In this document: piece after piece, positions 9,301-17,300 of the stretch
How positions within the stretch are numbered: the stretch's first letter is position 1
How the letters are laid out: each line of letters begins with the position of its first letter
Assembly (NCBI RefSeq): GCF_021290965.1
Contig: NZ_JAJOYT010000004.1
Location: 358,831-422,830, forward strand
Origin: Rheinheimera faecalis
Lineage (GTDB): Bacteria; Pseudomonadota; Gammaproteobacteria; Enterobacterales; Alteromonadaceae
Direction of reading: 5' to 3'
Length of the DNA stretch: 64,000 bases
The notes under the pieces: model-generated
What the model saw: only the letters and a program-made list of their open reading frames with translations
Told to the model about the DNA's origin: nothing
Databases searched by the model: none
Translations under genes and position numbers: made by a program

Positions 9301-9386
9301 TTGGCCTGGGTTTTGGCACCATTCTTACCTTGCTGTTTTTACCTCTGATGTATTGTTCTATTTATCGGATTAAACCGGTGAGCTAG
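6321..9386 (+). CDS. RND efflux pump, inner-membrane permease
   Basis: The 1021-residue protein has the RND plan: one N-terminal helix, a large periplasmic porter loop (about 35-335), a helix bundle, a second periplasmic loop (about 560-860) and a final bundle. The TM4 motif reads GMLVDNAIVITEG near residues 397-409, so the second of the two proton-relay aspartates found in AcrB is Asn here, as in several RND subgroups. The ERFY-type loop and the repeated GAIIIALGM/GFLSLSGMLVKNGIV helices support an HAE-like drug pump rather than SecDF or MmpL. It forms an operon with the adaptor upstream and is probably controlled by the divergent LysR protein. Confidence 0.94.
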   Translation: MDVAQYFIKNKTSSWLVTAILLIGGTMAYFGLGRLEDPQFTLKQALIITSYPGASPLQVEEEVSYPIENAIQQLPYVDHVTSISTNGTSQIMVEMKGIYRAKELKQIWDELRRKVNDLRPQLPPGVQAPVVNDDFGDVYGMLYAVTGDGYSDEEIRDYVDFLRRELVLVDGVGKVSVSGRQQEQVVVEISRSRLASLGIPPTQIASLLQTQNVVSNAGALRLGPDRIRIHPTGEFQSVQELEQLIISNPAAKELIYLGDVAKVYKDVQEVPSQILKFDGKNTLTLGVSFSQGVNVVDVGSLVTARMAELDYARPVGMDINTIYNQPAEVEASVGGFVLNLLESVAIVIVVLLVFMGLRSGFLIGLILLLTVLGTFIFMQQMQIELQRVSLGALIIALGMLVDNAIVITEGILIGMQRRLSISESASAIVKQTKWPLLGATIIAITAFAPIGLSSDATGEFAGSLFWVLLVSLLLSWVTAITLTPFFASLFFKEELKTKVDETQDKPELYRGFIFDWYRAALTGVLRYRFLSYGLMILLLILSVMGFAKVKQVFFPASNTPIFLVDLWQPAGTDIRQSDAEALEVVQYLKTLEGVEAVTLTSGRGADRFMLTYQPERFYAAYSQLIVRVEDKSLLAGRMADVSSYINEQHPGLRHKLKRLDVGPSTAAKLEARFSGADPNVLRQLAEQAKAIMAQDSGTRNLRDDWSNRVKVIRPQFNEALARRVGISKQDVDDVLLTHVNGRTVGIYRDGTHLLPIITRAPDSERQSVDALADLQVYSPKLNRYIPISQVVSSFALEWEDPQIMRRDRKRTLTVMADHNILSDDTAASLLKRVRPQIEAIPLPTGYSLSWGGELEAQTKAQKALFSSLPMGYLVMFVITVLLFSSMRDALVIWACVPMALIGVTLGLLAVNVPFGFLALLGFLSLSGMLVKNGIVLLDQIKLELSQGLAPYQAVYDSAVSRVRPVSMGAITTILGMLPLVTDDFFASMAVVIMFGLGFGTILTLLFLPLMYCSIYRIKPVS

Positions 9387-9400
9387 TCGCTTCTAAACCT

Positions 9401-9453
9401 GCCGGGAAAACAGCATTTTGCTGCTTTCTCCGGCTTTTCCCTGCGGTTTTTTT
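9401..9453 (+). terminator. Probable terminator of the RND operon
   Basis: An imperfect stem runs from GCCGGGAAAACAGCA to TGCTGCTTTCTCCGGC (9401-9434). It is followed by TTTTCCC and then a run of seven T at 9447-9453. It begins 14 bp after the pump stop codon. Confidence 0.55.
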
Positions 9454-9650
9454 CGTTAAAACTATCCTTGCGGTTGTGTTGGTCTTTTTCTGCGATAAAT
9501 GCTGGACTTTGCGCCCTCTGCTTGTGGTAATCTCCTAAAAAAGCACAGAACAAAGAGGATGCTGTGGCGCTTTTGCATAGCACCCGGATTCTATTTCTGA
9601 ATTGTCGTGGGCTTGCTTGTGATCACTGCCCCTGTATGGACATTATAACT

Positions 9651-11423
9651 ATGAAAAAACTCACCCTTTCTCTTGCATGCAGCCTGATCTTTTCTGTTAC
9701 TGCAGCCGACCATTTACCGCCTTTACCTGACTGGCAAGGTTCGACCTTAAGCCTGATTAAACCTGCGCAGCATCCTTGGGTGACCCCGGCTGAAGTTTCT
9801 GATTTAGCTGAAACTCCGGATTACGAAACCACCATTAAATATCTGGAGCGTCTGGCGGCCAGTACCCCTTTGGTTAAGCTTGAAGTGATAGGCCAAAGCC
9901 CACAGGGCAGGGCTGTTTATCTGGTGAAAGCGGGTGCAGATCCCGACATGATTGGCCGGGACAATAAGCCGTTATTACTGGCGCAAGCTGGTATTCATAG
10001 TGGTGAAATTGACGGTAAAGATGCGGGTTTAATGCTGCTGCGTGACATAGTGCATGGCGACAAGGCTGATTTATTAAAAGAAGTAAACCTGCTGTTTATT
10101 CCGGTGTTTTCGGTCGATGGTCATGAGCGCAGTGGTAAATACAATAGGATGAACCAGCGTGGACCTGAACTTCAGGGCTGGCGTGCTACAGCGCAAAACC
10201 TGAATTTAAACCGTGATTATATGAAAGCGGAAGCACCTGAGATGCAGGCGCTATTGAAATTACTGAATAGCTATCAGCCGGATCTGTATCTGGATATCCA
10301 TGTCACAGACGGTGAAGATTACCAGTACGATATTACCTATGGTTTTAATGAACCTTTTGCCGCCTTAAGCCCCAATGCCGCCAGTTGGCTTGCCAGCAGC
10401 TTCCGCTCTGAAGTCGACCAGGCACTCACTGCCGCAGGTCATATACCAGGCCCTTTGGTCTTTGCACATAACAGCTCTGATTTCAGCAAAGGTTTGGCAG
10501 GATCAACCTCTTCACCACGTTTCTCCAATGGTTACGGTGATTTGCGCCACATCCCGACAGTGCTGGTGGAGAATCACAGCTTAAAGCCTTATAAACAAAG
10601 AGTTTTAGGCACTTATGTATTGCTCGAGCAAAGTTTAAAGCTGCTGCAGCAACAAGGCGCAGTGCTGAAACTGGCGAAAAAGGCCGATGAAAATGCCCGG
10701 CCAGAGCGCCAGGTTTTAGCATGGAAAGCCAGCGAAACACCGGATTACATCCGCTTTAAAGGGGTGGAAGCGGTCCAGAAAAAAGATGCTATTACTGGCG
10801 TAACCTATCAGACCTGGACAGGTAAACCGCTGGACTATGAGCAATTACCTGTGTATTGGGAAAAAGAGCCTGCCGCTGAAATTGATGTGCCTAAAGCCTA
10901 TTGGATCCCACCAGAGCAGCAAGAGGTTATCGCGAAACTGGTGTTGCATGGTGTGAAATTTACCCGCTTAAAATCGCCCAAAACTATTCAGTTGCAACAA
11001 TTAACTGCGACTTCACATCAGTTTGCCAACAAACCTTTTGAAGGTCGTTTCGCGGTAAAAGCAGAATTTAGCCGCAACTGGCAAAAAATCCGTTTACCAG
11101 CTGGTTCAGTCCGGGTCAGTACCGACCAGCCATTAGGTGCTTTAGCTGTGGCATTGCTGGAACCCACAGCGCCGGATTCTTTATTCAGTTGGGGTTATAT
11201 GCTGGGTATGTTTGAGCGGGTCGAGTACTTTGAAACCTACGCTATAGTGCCTCTGATTGAAACGGCACTGAAGCAGGACAAAAAGCTCAAAGCTGAATTT
11301 GACGACGCAGTAAAACAGGATAAAAAACTGGCGGCCGATCCACAAGCCAAACTGCAATGGTTGTATCAGCGCTTGCCTTATTACGATCAACATTACCTGA
11401 AATACCCGGTCTTAATCGAATAA
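9651..11423 (+). CDS. Secreted M14-family zinc carboxypeptidase
   Basis: M14 enzymes remove C-terminal residues from peptides using one zinc. With the start at 9651 the protein has 590 residues and a standard signal peptide (MKKLTLSLACSLIFSVTAA). The zinc ligands are visible as HSGE (His116, Glu119) in AGIHSGEIDG and His217 in DIHVTDGED; the likely catalytic Glu307 is in VLVENHSLK. The C-terminal 240 residues lie outside the peptidase fold. No good Shine-Dalgarno precedes 9651 and an ATG five codons upstream is possible. The gene is monocistronic, facing the diguanylate cyclase. It probably acts in the periplasm or outside the cell. Confidence 0.85.
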   Translation: MKKLTLSLACSLIFSVTAADHLPPLPDWQGSTLSLIKPAQHPWVTPAEVSDLAETPDYETTIKYLERLAASTPLVKLEVIGQSPQGRAVYLVKAGADPDMIGRDNKPLLLAQAGIHSGEIDGKDAGLMLLRDIVHGDKADLLKEVNLLFIPVFSVDGHERSGKYNRMNQRGPELQGWRATAQNLNLNRDYMKAEAPEMQALLKLLNSYQPDLYLDIHVTDGEDYQYDITYGFNEPFAALSPNAASWLASSFRSEVDQALTAAGHIPGPLVFAHNSSDFSKGLAGSTSSPRFSNGYGDLRHIPTVLVENHSLKPYKQRVLGTYVLLEQSLKLLQQQGAVLKLAKKADENARPERQVLAWKASETPDYIRFKGVEAVQKKDAITGVTYQTWTGKPLDYEQLPVYWEKEPAAEIDVPKAYWIPPEQQEVIAKLVLHGVKFTRLKSPKTIQLQQLTATSHQFANKPFEGRFAVKAEFSRNWQKIRLPAGSVRVSTDQPLGALAVALLEPTAPDSLFSWGYMLGMFERVEYFETYAIVPLIETALKQDKKLKAEFDDAVKQDKKLAADPQAKLQWLYQRLPYYDQHYLKYPVLIE

Positions 11424-11425
11424 CT

Positions 11426-11480
11426 AAATTGGGGGCAGATCACATTGTGACCAGTTAACGATGTGATCTGAGCCCAAATT
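11426..11480. repeat. Imperfect palindrome, GGGGTCAGA family copy 2 (degraded)
   Basis: The left arm (11426-11445) and right arm (11461-11480) pair at 17 of 20 positions around a 15-base loop. The inner part CAGATCACAT/ATGTGATCTG is the same as in the perfect copy at 49979-50033, while the outer GGGGG and AGCCC have drifted. It fills the gap between the convergent M14 and cyclase genes, where it could terminate both. Confidence 0.75.
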
Positions 11481-11485
11481 CAATG

Positions 11486-14245
11486 TTAACTAACCAGTTC
11501 TTTGTCGGTATTGCTAAAGATAGCGTACTGGTTTTTACCTGAATGTTTGGCCTGATACATAGCGATATCGGCTTGTCTTATTAAGGTGGCGTCGTCCACT
11601 GCTTTTTTCTGAGGGTAAAAGGTAATACCAATGCTGGCGCTGACTCTGGCTTGCTGTTTATGCAAATCAAAAGGTTTGCTGGCACTGTGCAGTAAACGTT
11701 CAATCAGAGGGATACAGTCAGCTTCGCTGGTCAACTCGGTTAACAAGGCTATAAATTCATCGCCGCCCAGCCTGGCGAGAGTATCGTTTTCCCGCATCAC
11801 GCAACGCATCCGGTTTGCTAACTCAACCAACAGATAATCACCAGCTTCGTGACCCAAACTATCGTTGACGGCCTTAAATCCGTCAATATCAATAAATATA
11901 ACGGCCATCAGCTGTTTTCTGCGTTTAGCCAGAGCCATGTTTTGTGCAATCCTGTCTTTGAGCAGTAACCTGTTAGGTAAGCCGGTCAACGCATCAAAAT
12001 GCGCAATAAAACGAAGTTTATCTTCCTGAGCTTTCTGCACTGTGATATCGGAAAACAAAGCGACGTAATGCAAGGCCTGATGTTGCATATCCTTGACTAC
12101 AGAGATGGTTAAAGCCAGCACCATAGATTCGCCATTTTTACGTTTGCTTTGTATTTCCCCCTCCCAGTATCCGGCCCGGGTGAGTTCCTGCCACAGACAT
12201 TCGAAATACAATTTATCCGACTGCGATGAACCCAAAAGCGCCAGATGGCAACCCAGAGCTTCGGTTTCTGTATAGCCTGTAATACGGCAAAACGAGTGGT
12301 TTAAATCCAGAATAGTGCCACTGGCATCGGTAATAAAAATACCTTCACGGGCCTGAATAAACACACTGGCGGCCAATTCCTGCTTCATCTGTGCATGATG
12401 CCGCTCCGAAATATCCAGTTGGGAACCAATGATTTCAGTGACCCGGCCTTTTTCGTCTCTCAGTGCGCAAAGTTGATTTTCGATACAGATCTGTTGATTG
12501 TTTTCCTGCGGCTCGTCAGCGTATAAGCCTGAATTGGCTAAGTTACGTAGCAAGGTGCAGCTGTATTTCAGCACGCCGGGATAACCTGCATTCGCCCAGT
12601 CGATAAACTTCTGTGCAATGATCTGTTGGTTATCCGGATGCACAGACAGGTTCCACCAGTTTGCCATTCGCATGATTTCCATCGAGCTTTTCAGATACAT
12701 GGTAAAGCAATTTGGACTGATGTAATTGAGCCGCATCGTCTCTGGATCGAATGCATAGATGACTGAGGGACTACGCTCAATCAATTGATCCAGTCGCTTA
12801 AAACTTCTTTGCAGACGATTTTCAATCCAATAGCGGCGGCTGACATCAGTCCCCAGCAACACGAAGTCAGAACCATTTTCAGGTACATCAGGTAAGCGAA
12901 ACAAATCGGAGTCCAGATACAGCTCTTTGCCGTTTGCCAACTGGATTTTCAAACTAAGCACCATAGCGTCTTTGGGTTGCTCCAGTAGTTGTTGCATAGC
13001 CGATTGCAGAGTCTGTTTTTGGCCAGGATCCGCCAGTAAATCCATCAATAATTGCCCTTGCAGACTTTGAGCGGGGATATGCAGAAGTTTGAGCGCATTA
13101 TCATTAAAATGCACAATACGACCTTGCAGATCCAGGCCAAATAACAGCACATGAACAGTGTTGTTCAGCACTGTACTCATCTGTGTTTTTTGTCGCATCA
13201 AACTTTGGTTTAACTGCAGCAATTTGTCATTCATCAAACTTTGTCGGGCGTTTTTCTGCCGAAATACGATATACAACACTAAAAGCGACAGCAGTAGCAG
13301 CACCACAGCCAAAAGTGTTCCTCTGTGATCAGTCCAGCTGTGCATAAAACTCTGGGCACCGCCCGCCTGATAAGGTGGCAAGGCCAGTGCCTGCAAGCTG
13401 TGTTCTACCGACTGGTAATCCGCCGCAGCACCAAAGGCTTCAGTAAGTCCTTTGGCTCTGGCTTCTGTTTCCCAACTAAGTAAAGCCGCCATCATGCGGC
13501 TGACTGTGGCCTGAGGTACTGCAGGCATCACCAGCAAAGGCCTGTCCGGATAGAGGCGGGTTGACGTTTGAAAAGGTAACTCAGCAAGTTCCTGCTGGTT
13601 CAGCAGCTTTATTTCTTCTGTGGTGATAACGCCTTGTTGTATCAGTTTTTCCACTGTGCCGCTGCGGACGAAGCCCATATCGGCCTGTTGATTTTTTACC
13701 GCCACAATTACAGCCTGATCCGAACTCAAGTGGTGCATTAATTCCGCTGACAAACTAATACCTAGTTGCTGAAGTTCCCTGAGTTGAGCTACATAACCAA
13801 GCAATGAAGTAGGGCCCGTTGTGGCAATTTTGGCCTGAGTGATAGTGTTCATATCACAAAGTGGATTGGACACCAGACAAAATATAACCCCACCAGATAA
13901 ATCAAATGAGCCAGCTTCTGTTAACGTGACCTGACTTAATAAGGGCAACCGCAGCTTGCCTGTGGCCCGCAGATGCAGGTAGTGGTAAGGGTCGGTCAGC
14001 AGAAAATCAGTTTGAGCTTGAATATCGGCCAGATCCAGATTGGTGGGTTCAATAAAGACCAGTTGTATTTCATCAGGTGCCATCTGAGCACCGAGAAATT
14101 GATACAAAGGCGCGTAGTGCTGTTGAGTTTCATGATCAGCATTATGTGCCAGTACACCAAAGCGGATCGGGGATGTTGCAACCTGAGCTGATACTTGCAT
14201 CGCAGTACAACAGAGTACAATCAGGCAATACAGAAGGTGTTTCAT
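11486..14245 (-). CDS. Membrane diguanylate cyclase with periplasmic PhnD-like sensor and three PAS domains
   Basis: This protein makes cyclic-di-GMP from two GTP. In its 919 residues: signal peptide (1-20), a PhnD/phosphonate-binding-like periplasmic domain (about 25-290, RFGVLAHNADHETQQHYAPL), a transmembrane helix (about 310-330), three PAS domains (about 350-470, 485-630, 635-750) and a GGDEF domain (about 755-915). The active-site motif is intact, GGDEF at about 826-830. RxxD (REND) ends five residues before it and would be the inhibitory product-binding I-site. There is no EAL domain. The start overlaps the stop of the binding-protein gene upstream by ATGA, so the two are translationally coupled and probably work as one sensor. 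Confidence 0.92.
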   Translation of the reverse strand: MKHLLYCLIVLCCTAMQVSAQVATSPIRFGVLAHNADHETQQHYAPLYQFLGAQMAPDEIQLVFIEPTNLDLADIQAQTDFLLTDPYHYLHLRATGKLRLPLLSQVTLTEAGSFDLSGGVIFCLVSNPLCDMNTITQAKIATTGPTSLLGYVAQLRELQQLGISLSAELMHHLSSDQAVIVAVKNQQADMGFVRSGTVEKLIQQGVITTEEIKLLNQQELAELPFQTSTRLYPDRPLLVMPAVPQATVSRMMAALLSWETEARAKGLTEAFGAAADYQSVEHSLQALALPPYQAGGAQSFMHSWTDHRGTLLAVVLLLLSLLVLYIVFRQKNARQSLMNDKLLQLNQSLMRQKTQMSTVLNNTVHVLLFGLDLQGRIVHFNDNALKLLHIPAQSLQGQLLMDLLADPGQKQTLQSAMQQLLEQPKDAMVLSLKIQLANGKELYLDSDLFRLPDVPENGSDFVLLGTDVSRRYWIENRLQRSFKRLDQLIERSPSVIYAFDPETMRLNYISPNCFTMYLKSSMEIMRMANWWNLSVHPDNQQIIAQKFIDWANAGYPGVLKYSCTLLRNLANSGLYADEPQENNQQICIENQLCALRDEKGRVTEIIGSQLDISERHHAQMKQELAASVFIQAREGIFITDASGTILDLNHSFCRITGYTETEALGCHLALLGSSQSDKLYFECLWQELTRAGYWEGEIQSKRKNGESMVLALTISVVKDMQHQALHYVALFSDITVQKAQEDKLRFIAHFDALTGLPNRLLLKDRIAQNMALAKRRKQLMAVIFIDIDGFKAVNDSLGHEAGDYLLVELANRMRCVMRENDTLARLGGDEFIALLTELTSEADCIPLIERLLHSASKPFDLHKQQARVSASIGITFYPQKKAVDDATLIRQADIAMYQAKHSGKNQYAIFSNTDKELVS

Positions 14246-15231
14246 GACAGCAGCACCAATTGTCGAAGTGCTGCCGTATCAAATAAATTTGTGCTGTACT
14301 TGTGCTCATACTGCAAAAGTTGAGTTCTGGCAGGCATAAATGCCATCAATTGCTGCATTGAGTTATGTAAAGTGCCGGACTCACACAGCAGTGACAGATT
14401 CTGCGCCGCAGTGGGGTAGTCCACGCTGGCAAAGTAACTATGAGTTTCATTTAAGGTCAGGTTGCGCCACAGTGCAGTGCGCCGCATGCTGTCCCCGGCA
14501 AAGAGCTTCAGTTGCTGCAATCCAAGGTAATAACTATTAAGTAAACGCGCTGGTATGTCGTTCAGCCAGTCAATTCTGTCGGTTCGTACCGCCAGCACCT
14601 GAAACATTTGCGGAGCACACTGGCGTCCGTCAAACAGCCGTTTTGCGCCTGTACGTTCTATATAGTGCGACACAGGAGGGGAGTTGATGGCTGCGTCAAT
14701 CTGACCATTTTCCCATGCCATCAGTTGTTTGAGTTGTGGCAAATACGCGATTTCGACATCTTTTCGGGTCAGGCCTACATCGACAAGGTAATGTTCAAGT
14801 AATAATTCAGTGGCTGCACGTGGTTCCAGCGCAATAATTTTTCCTTTGAGATCTGCTGCGGTGCTGAAGTCCGGGCGGGATAATAAGGTATGGGCACCGC
14901 AGGAGTTCGCTAGTACCAGTATGATTTGTAATGGAATACCAGCCGCCAGACAGAGCAGCACTTCATCTAATGCAAGAGTCGCTGCATCTAATTCTCCGGA
15001 CATCATGGCGTTTACCACTGTATCGGCAGATCTGCTGCTTCTGAGCGTTACACCAGCGGGTAATAAATTGAAATGTTCGCTGAGATAAAAGGCTTCGTGA
15101 CCCGGATGTTGATAAATTCCAAGGCTAAAGGCTTTGTTTCTGCCGCATGCTGAAGCTGCTGTTATGAGCAAAGGAGTTGCCACGCACAGTTGTAAAAACT
15201 GACGGCGTGTCAATTTGTATGCGTTCCCCAT
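14242..15231 (-). CDS. Tat-exported lipoprotein, NMT1/SsuA-like substrate-binding protein
   Basis: The protein has 329 residues from the ATG at 15231, preferred over a TTG seven codons upstream. The N terminus carries a twin-arginine motif (TRRQFL) and a hydrophobic stretch ending in AASAC, so it is probably a Tat-exported lipoprotein. The remainder looks like an ABC-type periplasmic binding protein of the NMT1/SsuA/TauA class (LGIYQHPGHEAFYLS, VVNAMMSGELDAATLALDEV, LKGKIIALE). No ABC permease or ATPase gene is nearby; the only partner is the PhnD-GGDEF cyclase it overlaps by 4 nt. I infer a sensory rather than an uptake role. The ligand is unknown. Confidence 0.8.
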   Translation of the reverse strand: MGNAYKLTRRQFLQLCVATPLLITAASACGRNKAFSLGIYQHPGHEAFYLSEHFNLLPAGVTLRSSRSADTVVNAMMSGELDAATLALDEVLLCLAAGIPLQIILVLANSCGAHTLLSRPDFSTAADLKGKIIALEPRAATELLLEHYLVDVGLTRKDVEIAYLPQLKQLMAWENGQIDAAINSPPVSHYIERTGAKRLFDGRQCAPQMFQVLAVRTDRIDWLNDIPARLLNSYYLGLQQLKLFAGDSMRRTALWRNLTLNETHSYFASVDYPTAAQNLSLLCESGTLHNSMQQLMAFMPARTQLLQYEHKYSTNLFDTAALRQLVLLS

Positions 15232-15310
15232 AGTATTTTGCAATCCTTGCAACTCAATGGTTGCTAAATCAAATCCAGCCGAACAGCAGACATCCCTTGT
15301 TCCTTAGGCT

Positions 15311-16651
15311 TCAGGCTGGTGCGGAACCCGATACTTTTACATCCTGACGTGTAAATACAATGCCACTTAAACATAACACTGTGATGAACAGCACTGCGTT
15401 AGCTGGTGCCTGTAAGTTAAAATCGACCAGGTTGTGGATTAACATATGCACAATAGCCACAGAACAACCAAAGGCTATGCCTCTGCTTAGTTTATTCTGT
15501 TTTACCCTCATCGTTTTCATGTTCAGCCAAAGTAACCACAGCAGCCATGCCCCCAGCATCAGTGTGACTGGCACGCCAAGCTCAATAGCAAATTGCAGGT
15601 ATTCGTTGTGCGCGTGATCATAAAACCCATGGTAATGACCAGGCTGGTAGGCTGGAAAGACGGTATAAAAACTACCACCACCATGACCAAACCAGGGCGC
15701 GTCATGCAGTATTGGCAAGCTATCCCGTACCACTTCATCTCGTGTTTCTGACGCGAAGGAGGTGTCCTCATAGCGCTGTTGTAGTTTTTCTATGCCAAAA
15801 ATCGAGCCTATGGCGATCATGTCAAACACAAAAATACTGATCACCAGAGGTTTGAGCAGCGCAGGTTTATTTTTGTAAAACCAGATGGCATACAAAGAGA
15901 TAACCAGTAATGCGGTGAAAAATGCAGCATTCCCCATACGTGAACGACTCAAAACCAGACCAACGACCATGATGATGAGTGCAAGACGCAGCAATATTTT
16001 TGTGCTGAGTAAGGATTCCAGCAAGGTTCGGCTGAGCGTCCGCCAGTTCCACTGCATGGCCCTGCTGGATAATTCTGCCATAAGTAGGCCCAATCCCAAT
16101 GACAATGCGAGTGCCAGATAATTGGCAAAATGGTTCTGGTAAACAAAAGAACCACGGGCTCTGTTGCCCTCGACGATACCAAAAACAGGAGAAATCTCAA
16201 TGCCTTGCAAATTCAGTATAGAGCCATAAGTGGCCTGAAATACACCACTGGCGACCACGACGTAACACAGCAGCTTTAACTCTCTGTCGGTGCGGAAATA
16301 GCCGGTGATCAGCCACGCAAAGAGGGCATAAAACAGGGTTTTAAACCAAAGAATTTCAGTTTGATTTGGATCCACAGTGCTAAGCCAGGTAAAAGGGGAC
16401 CACAGTTGAGCTCCAAGCACCAGTAACATCAGCACAAAAGGTAACAAAGACCAATAGTGCCAACGTCCTGTAAACCAGGCCGAGCGTCCTAAGTAGACGC
16501 AAAGTAAATGTAAACTGAAGATGAGTGCAATCAGCAGTTCAAGAATAGTCCATGCCCAGGGTCTGTTACTGGCCAGCGGAATAGGGGACCAAAGTAACGT
16601 AAAACAACACAAGACCCGGATCATAGTGAATAACAGTTGTGGCGAACTCAT
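15311..16651 (-). CDS. O-antigen ligase / Wzy-family polytopic membrane protein
   Basis: A 446-residue inner-membrane protein with about 11-12 hydrophobic segments. A large periplasmic loop contains the Wzy_C/WaaL hallmark YDHAHNEYLQFAIELGVP near residues 340-360 and an earlier GSFVYQNHFANYLAL segment. Such proteins either polymerise repeat units or ligate glycans to lipid or protein. The start at 16651 has GGAAAG upstream; an ATG 11 codons further upstream is also possible. It lies downstream of lapG-lapD and the glycine-rich gene but beyond a terminator-like hairpin, so it may have its own promoter. A second, unrelated polymerase candidate is at 27281. Confidence 0.82.
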   Translation of the reverse strand: MSSPQLLFTMIRVLCCFTLLWSPIPLASNRPWAWTILELLIALIFSLHLLCVYLGRSAWFTGRWHYWSLLPFVLMLLVLGAQLWSPFTWLSTVDPNQTEILWFKTLFYALFAWLITGYFRTDRELKLLCYVVVASGVFQATYGSILNLQGIEISPVFGIVEGNRARGSFVYQNHFANYLALALSLGLGLLMAELSSRAMQWNWRTLSRTLLESLLSTKILLRLALIIMVVGLVLSRSRMGNAAFFTALLVISLYAIWFYKNKPALLKPLVISIFVFDMIAIGSIFGIEKLQQRYEDTSFASETRDEVVRDSLPILHDAPWFGHGGGSFYTVFPAYQPGHYHGFYDHAHNEYLQFAIELGVPVTLMLGAWLLWLLWLNMKTMRVKQNKLSRGIAFGCSVAIVHMLIHNLVDFNLQAPANAVLFITVLCLSGIVFTRQDVKVSGSAPA

Positions 16652-16722
16652 CGGATGACGCTTTCCATTTCGCGTAGCTCCCATCTGTACTCAGAACTAC
16701 ATTATCTTAGTGCTAAAAGTAT

Positions 16723-16742
16723 TGAGGGCCCGCAGGCCCTCA
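16723..16742 (-). terminator. Hairpin after the glycine-rich secreted protein gene
   Basis: TGAGGGCC and GGCCCTCA form a perfect 8-bp stem with a four-base loop. On the minus strand it is followed by ATACTTTTAG. The T-run is weak, so termination may be partial. Confidence 0.6.
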
Positions 16743-16757
16743 TTGTATCGAACAGCT

Positions 16758-17282
16758 TTAGTTGGCTGAGGCTGTACCGCCGCCACCGCCTGAACCGCCA
16801 CCAAAGCCAGCACCACCAGGAGCGCCTGCAACGCCTGTACCAGCACCAGTTCCTGCACCTTCAGCACCAGGACCTGCAGCTGTGGCCAGCGCAACAAGAC
16901 CTACATCGACACCAGGAGTCGCAGCAGCGACAGCCGTGATATCATCTGCAGACATGCCTGCAGCAGCAGCTGCTGCTGCAACTGCACTAACAGCAGCATC
17001 ATCTAACAAGACTGCAGCTTCAAAAGCTGCCTGCAACAGTGTTTCCCGGGTAGCATCATCCGGTGCATCCTGAAGTATTTTCTGAAGTTCAGCTTTAATC
17101 ACTTCCAGAGCCTGAGTCTCAGCTTCAAGTTCTGTCATATTCTGGGCCTGGTTCTGAGCAACCAGCGTTTGATACTGTTCCACAACAGCTTTAACCGATG
17201 CTACATCCTGAGCTACTACCGGAGTTGAAGTGAATACTGCGGCTGCAAACAGAGCGGCAGCGAGAGTAGTGGTTTTCTTCAT
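16758..17282 (-). CDS. Secreted low-complexity protein with glycine-rich tail, function unknown
   Basis: The protein has 174 residues with a clear signal peptide (MKKTTTLAAALFAAAVFTST, cleavage near VVAQ-D). The mature N-terminal half is helical and Glu/Gln-rich (VVEQYQTLVAQNQAQNMTEL). An Ala-rich middle (about 95-135) leads to a Gly-rich tail (about 138-170, with GGAGFGGGSGGGGG). No enzyme motif is visible. AAGGATTACAGGT precedes the ATG. It begins 18 bp after the lapD stop, which suggests a role in the same surface-attachment process. A matrix or surface structural protein is a guess only. Confidence 0.7.
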   Translation of the reverse strand: MKKTTTLAAALFAAAVFTSTPVVAQDVASVKAVVEQYQTLVAQNQAQNMTELEAETQALEVIKAELQKILQDAPDDATRETLLQAAFEAAVLLDDAAVSAVAAAAAAAGMSADDITAVAAATPGVDVGLVALATAAGPGAEGAGTGAGTGVAGAPGGAGFGGGSGGGGGTASAN

Positions 17283-17300
17283 ACCTGTAATCCTTGTTGG

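Noticed and set aside
16762..17073. Plus-strand Pro/Ala-rich 103-codon ORF
   Set aside because: It is the exact complement of the Gly/Ala-rich coding sequence of the secreted protein; composition alone keeps it open.
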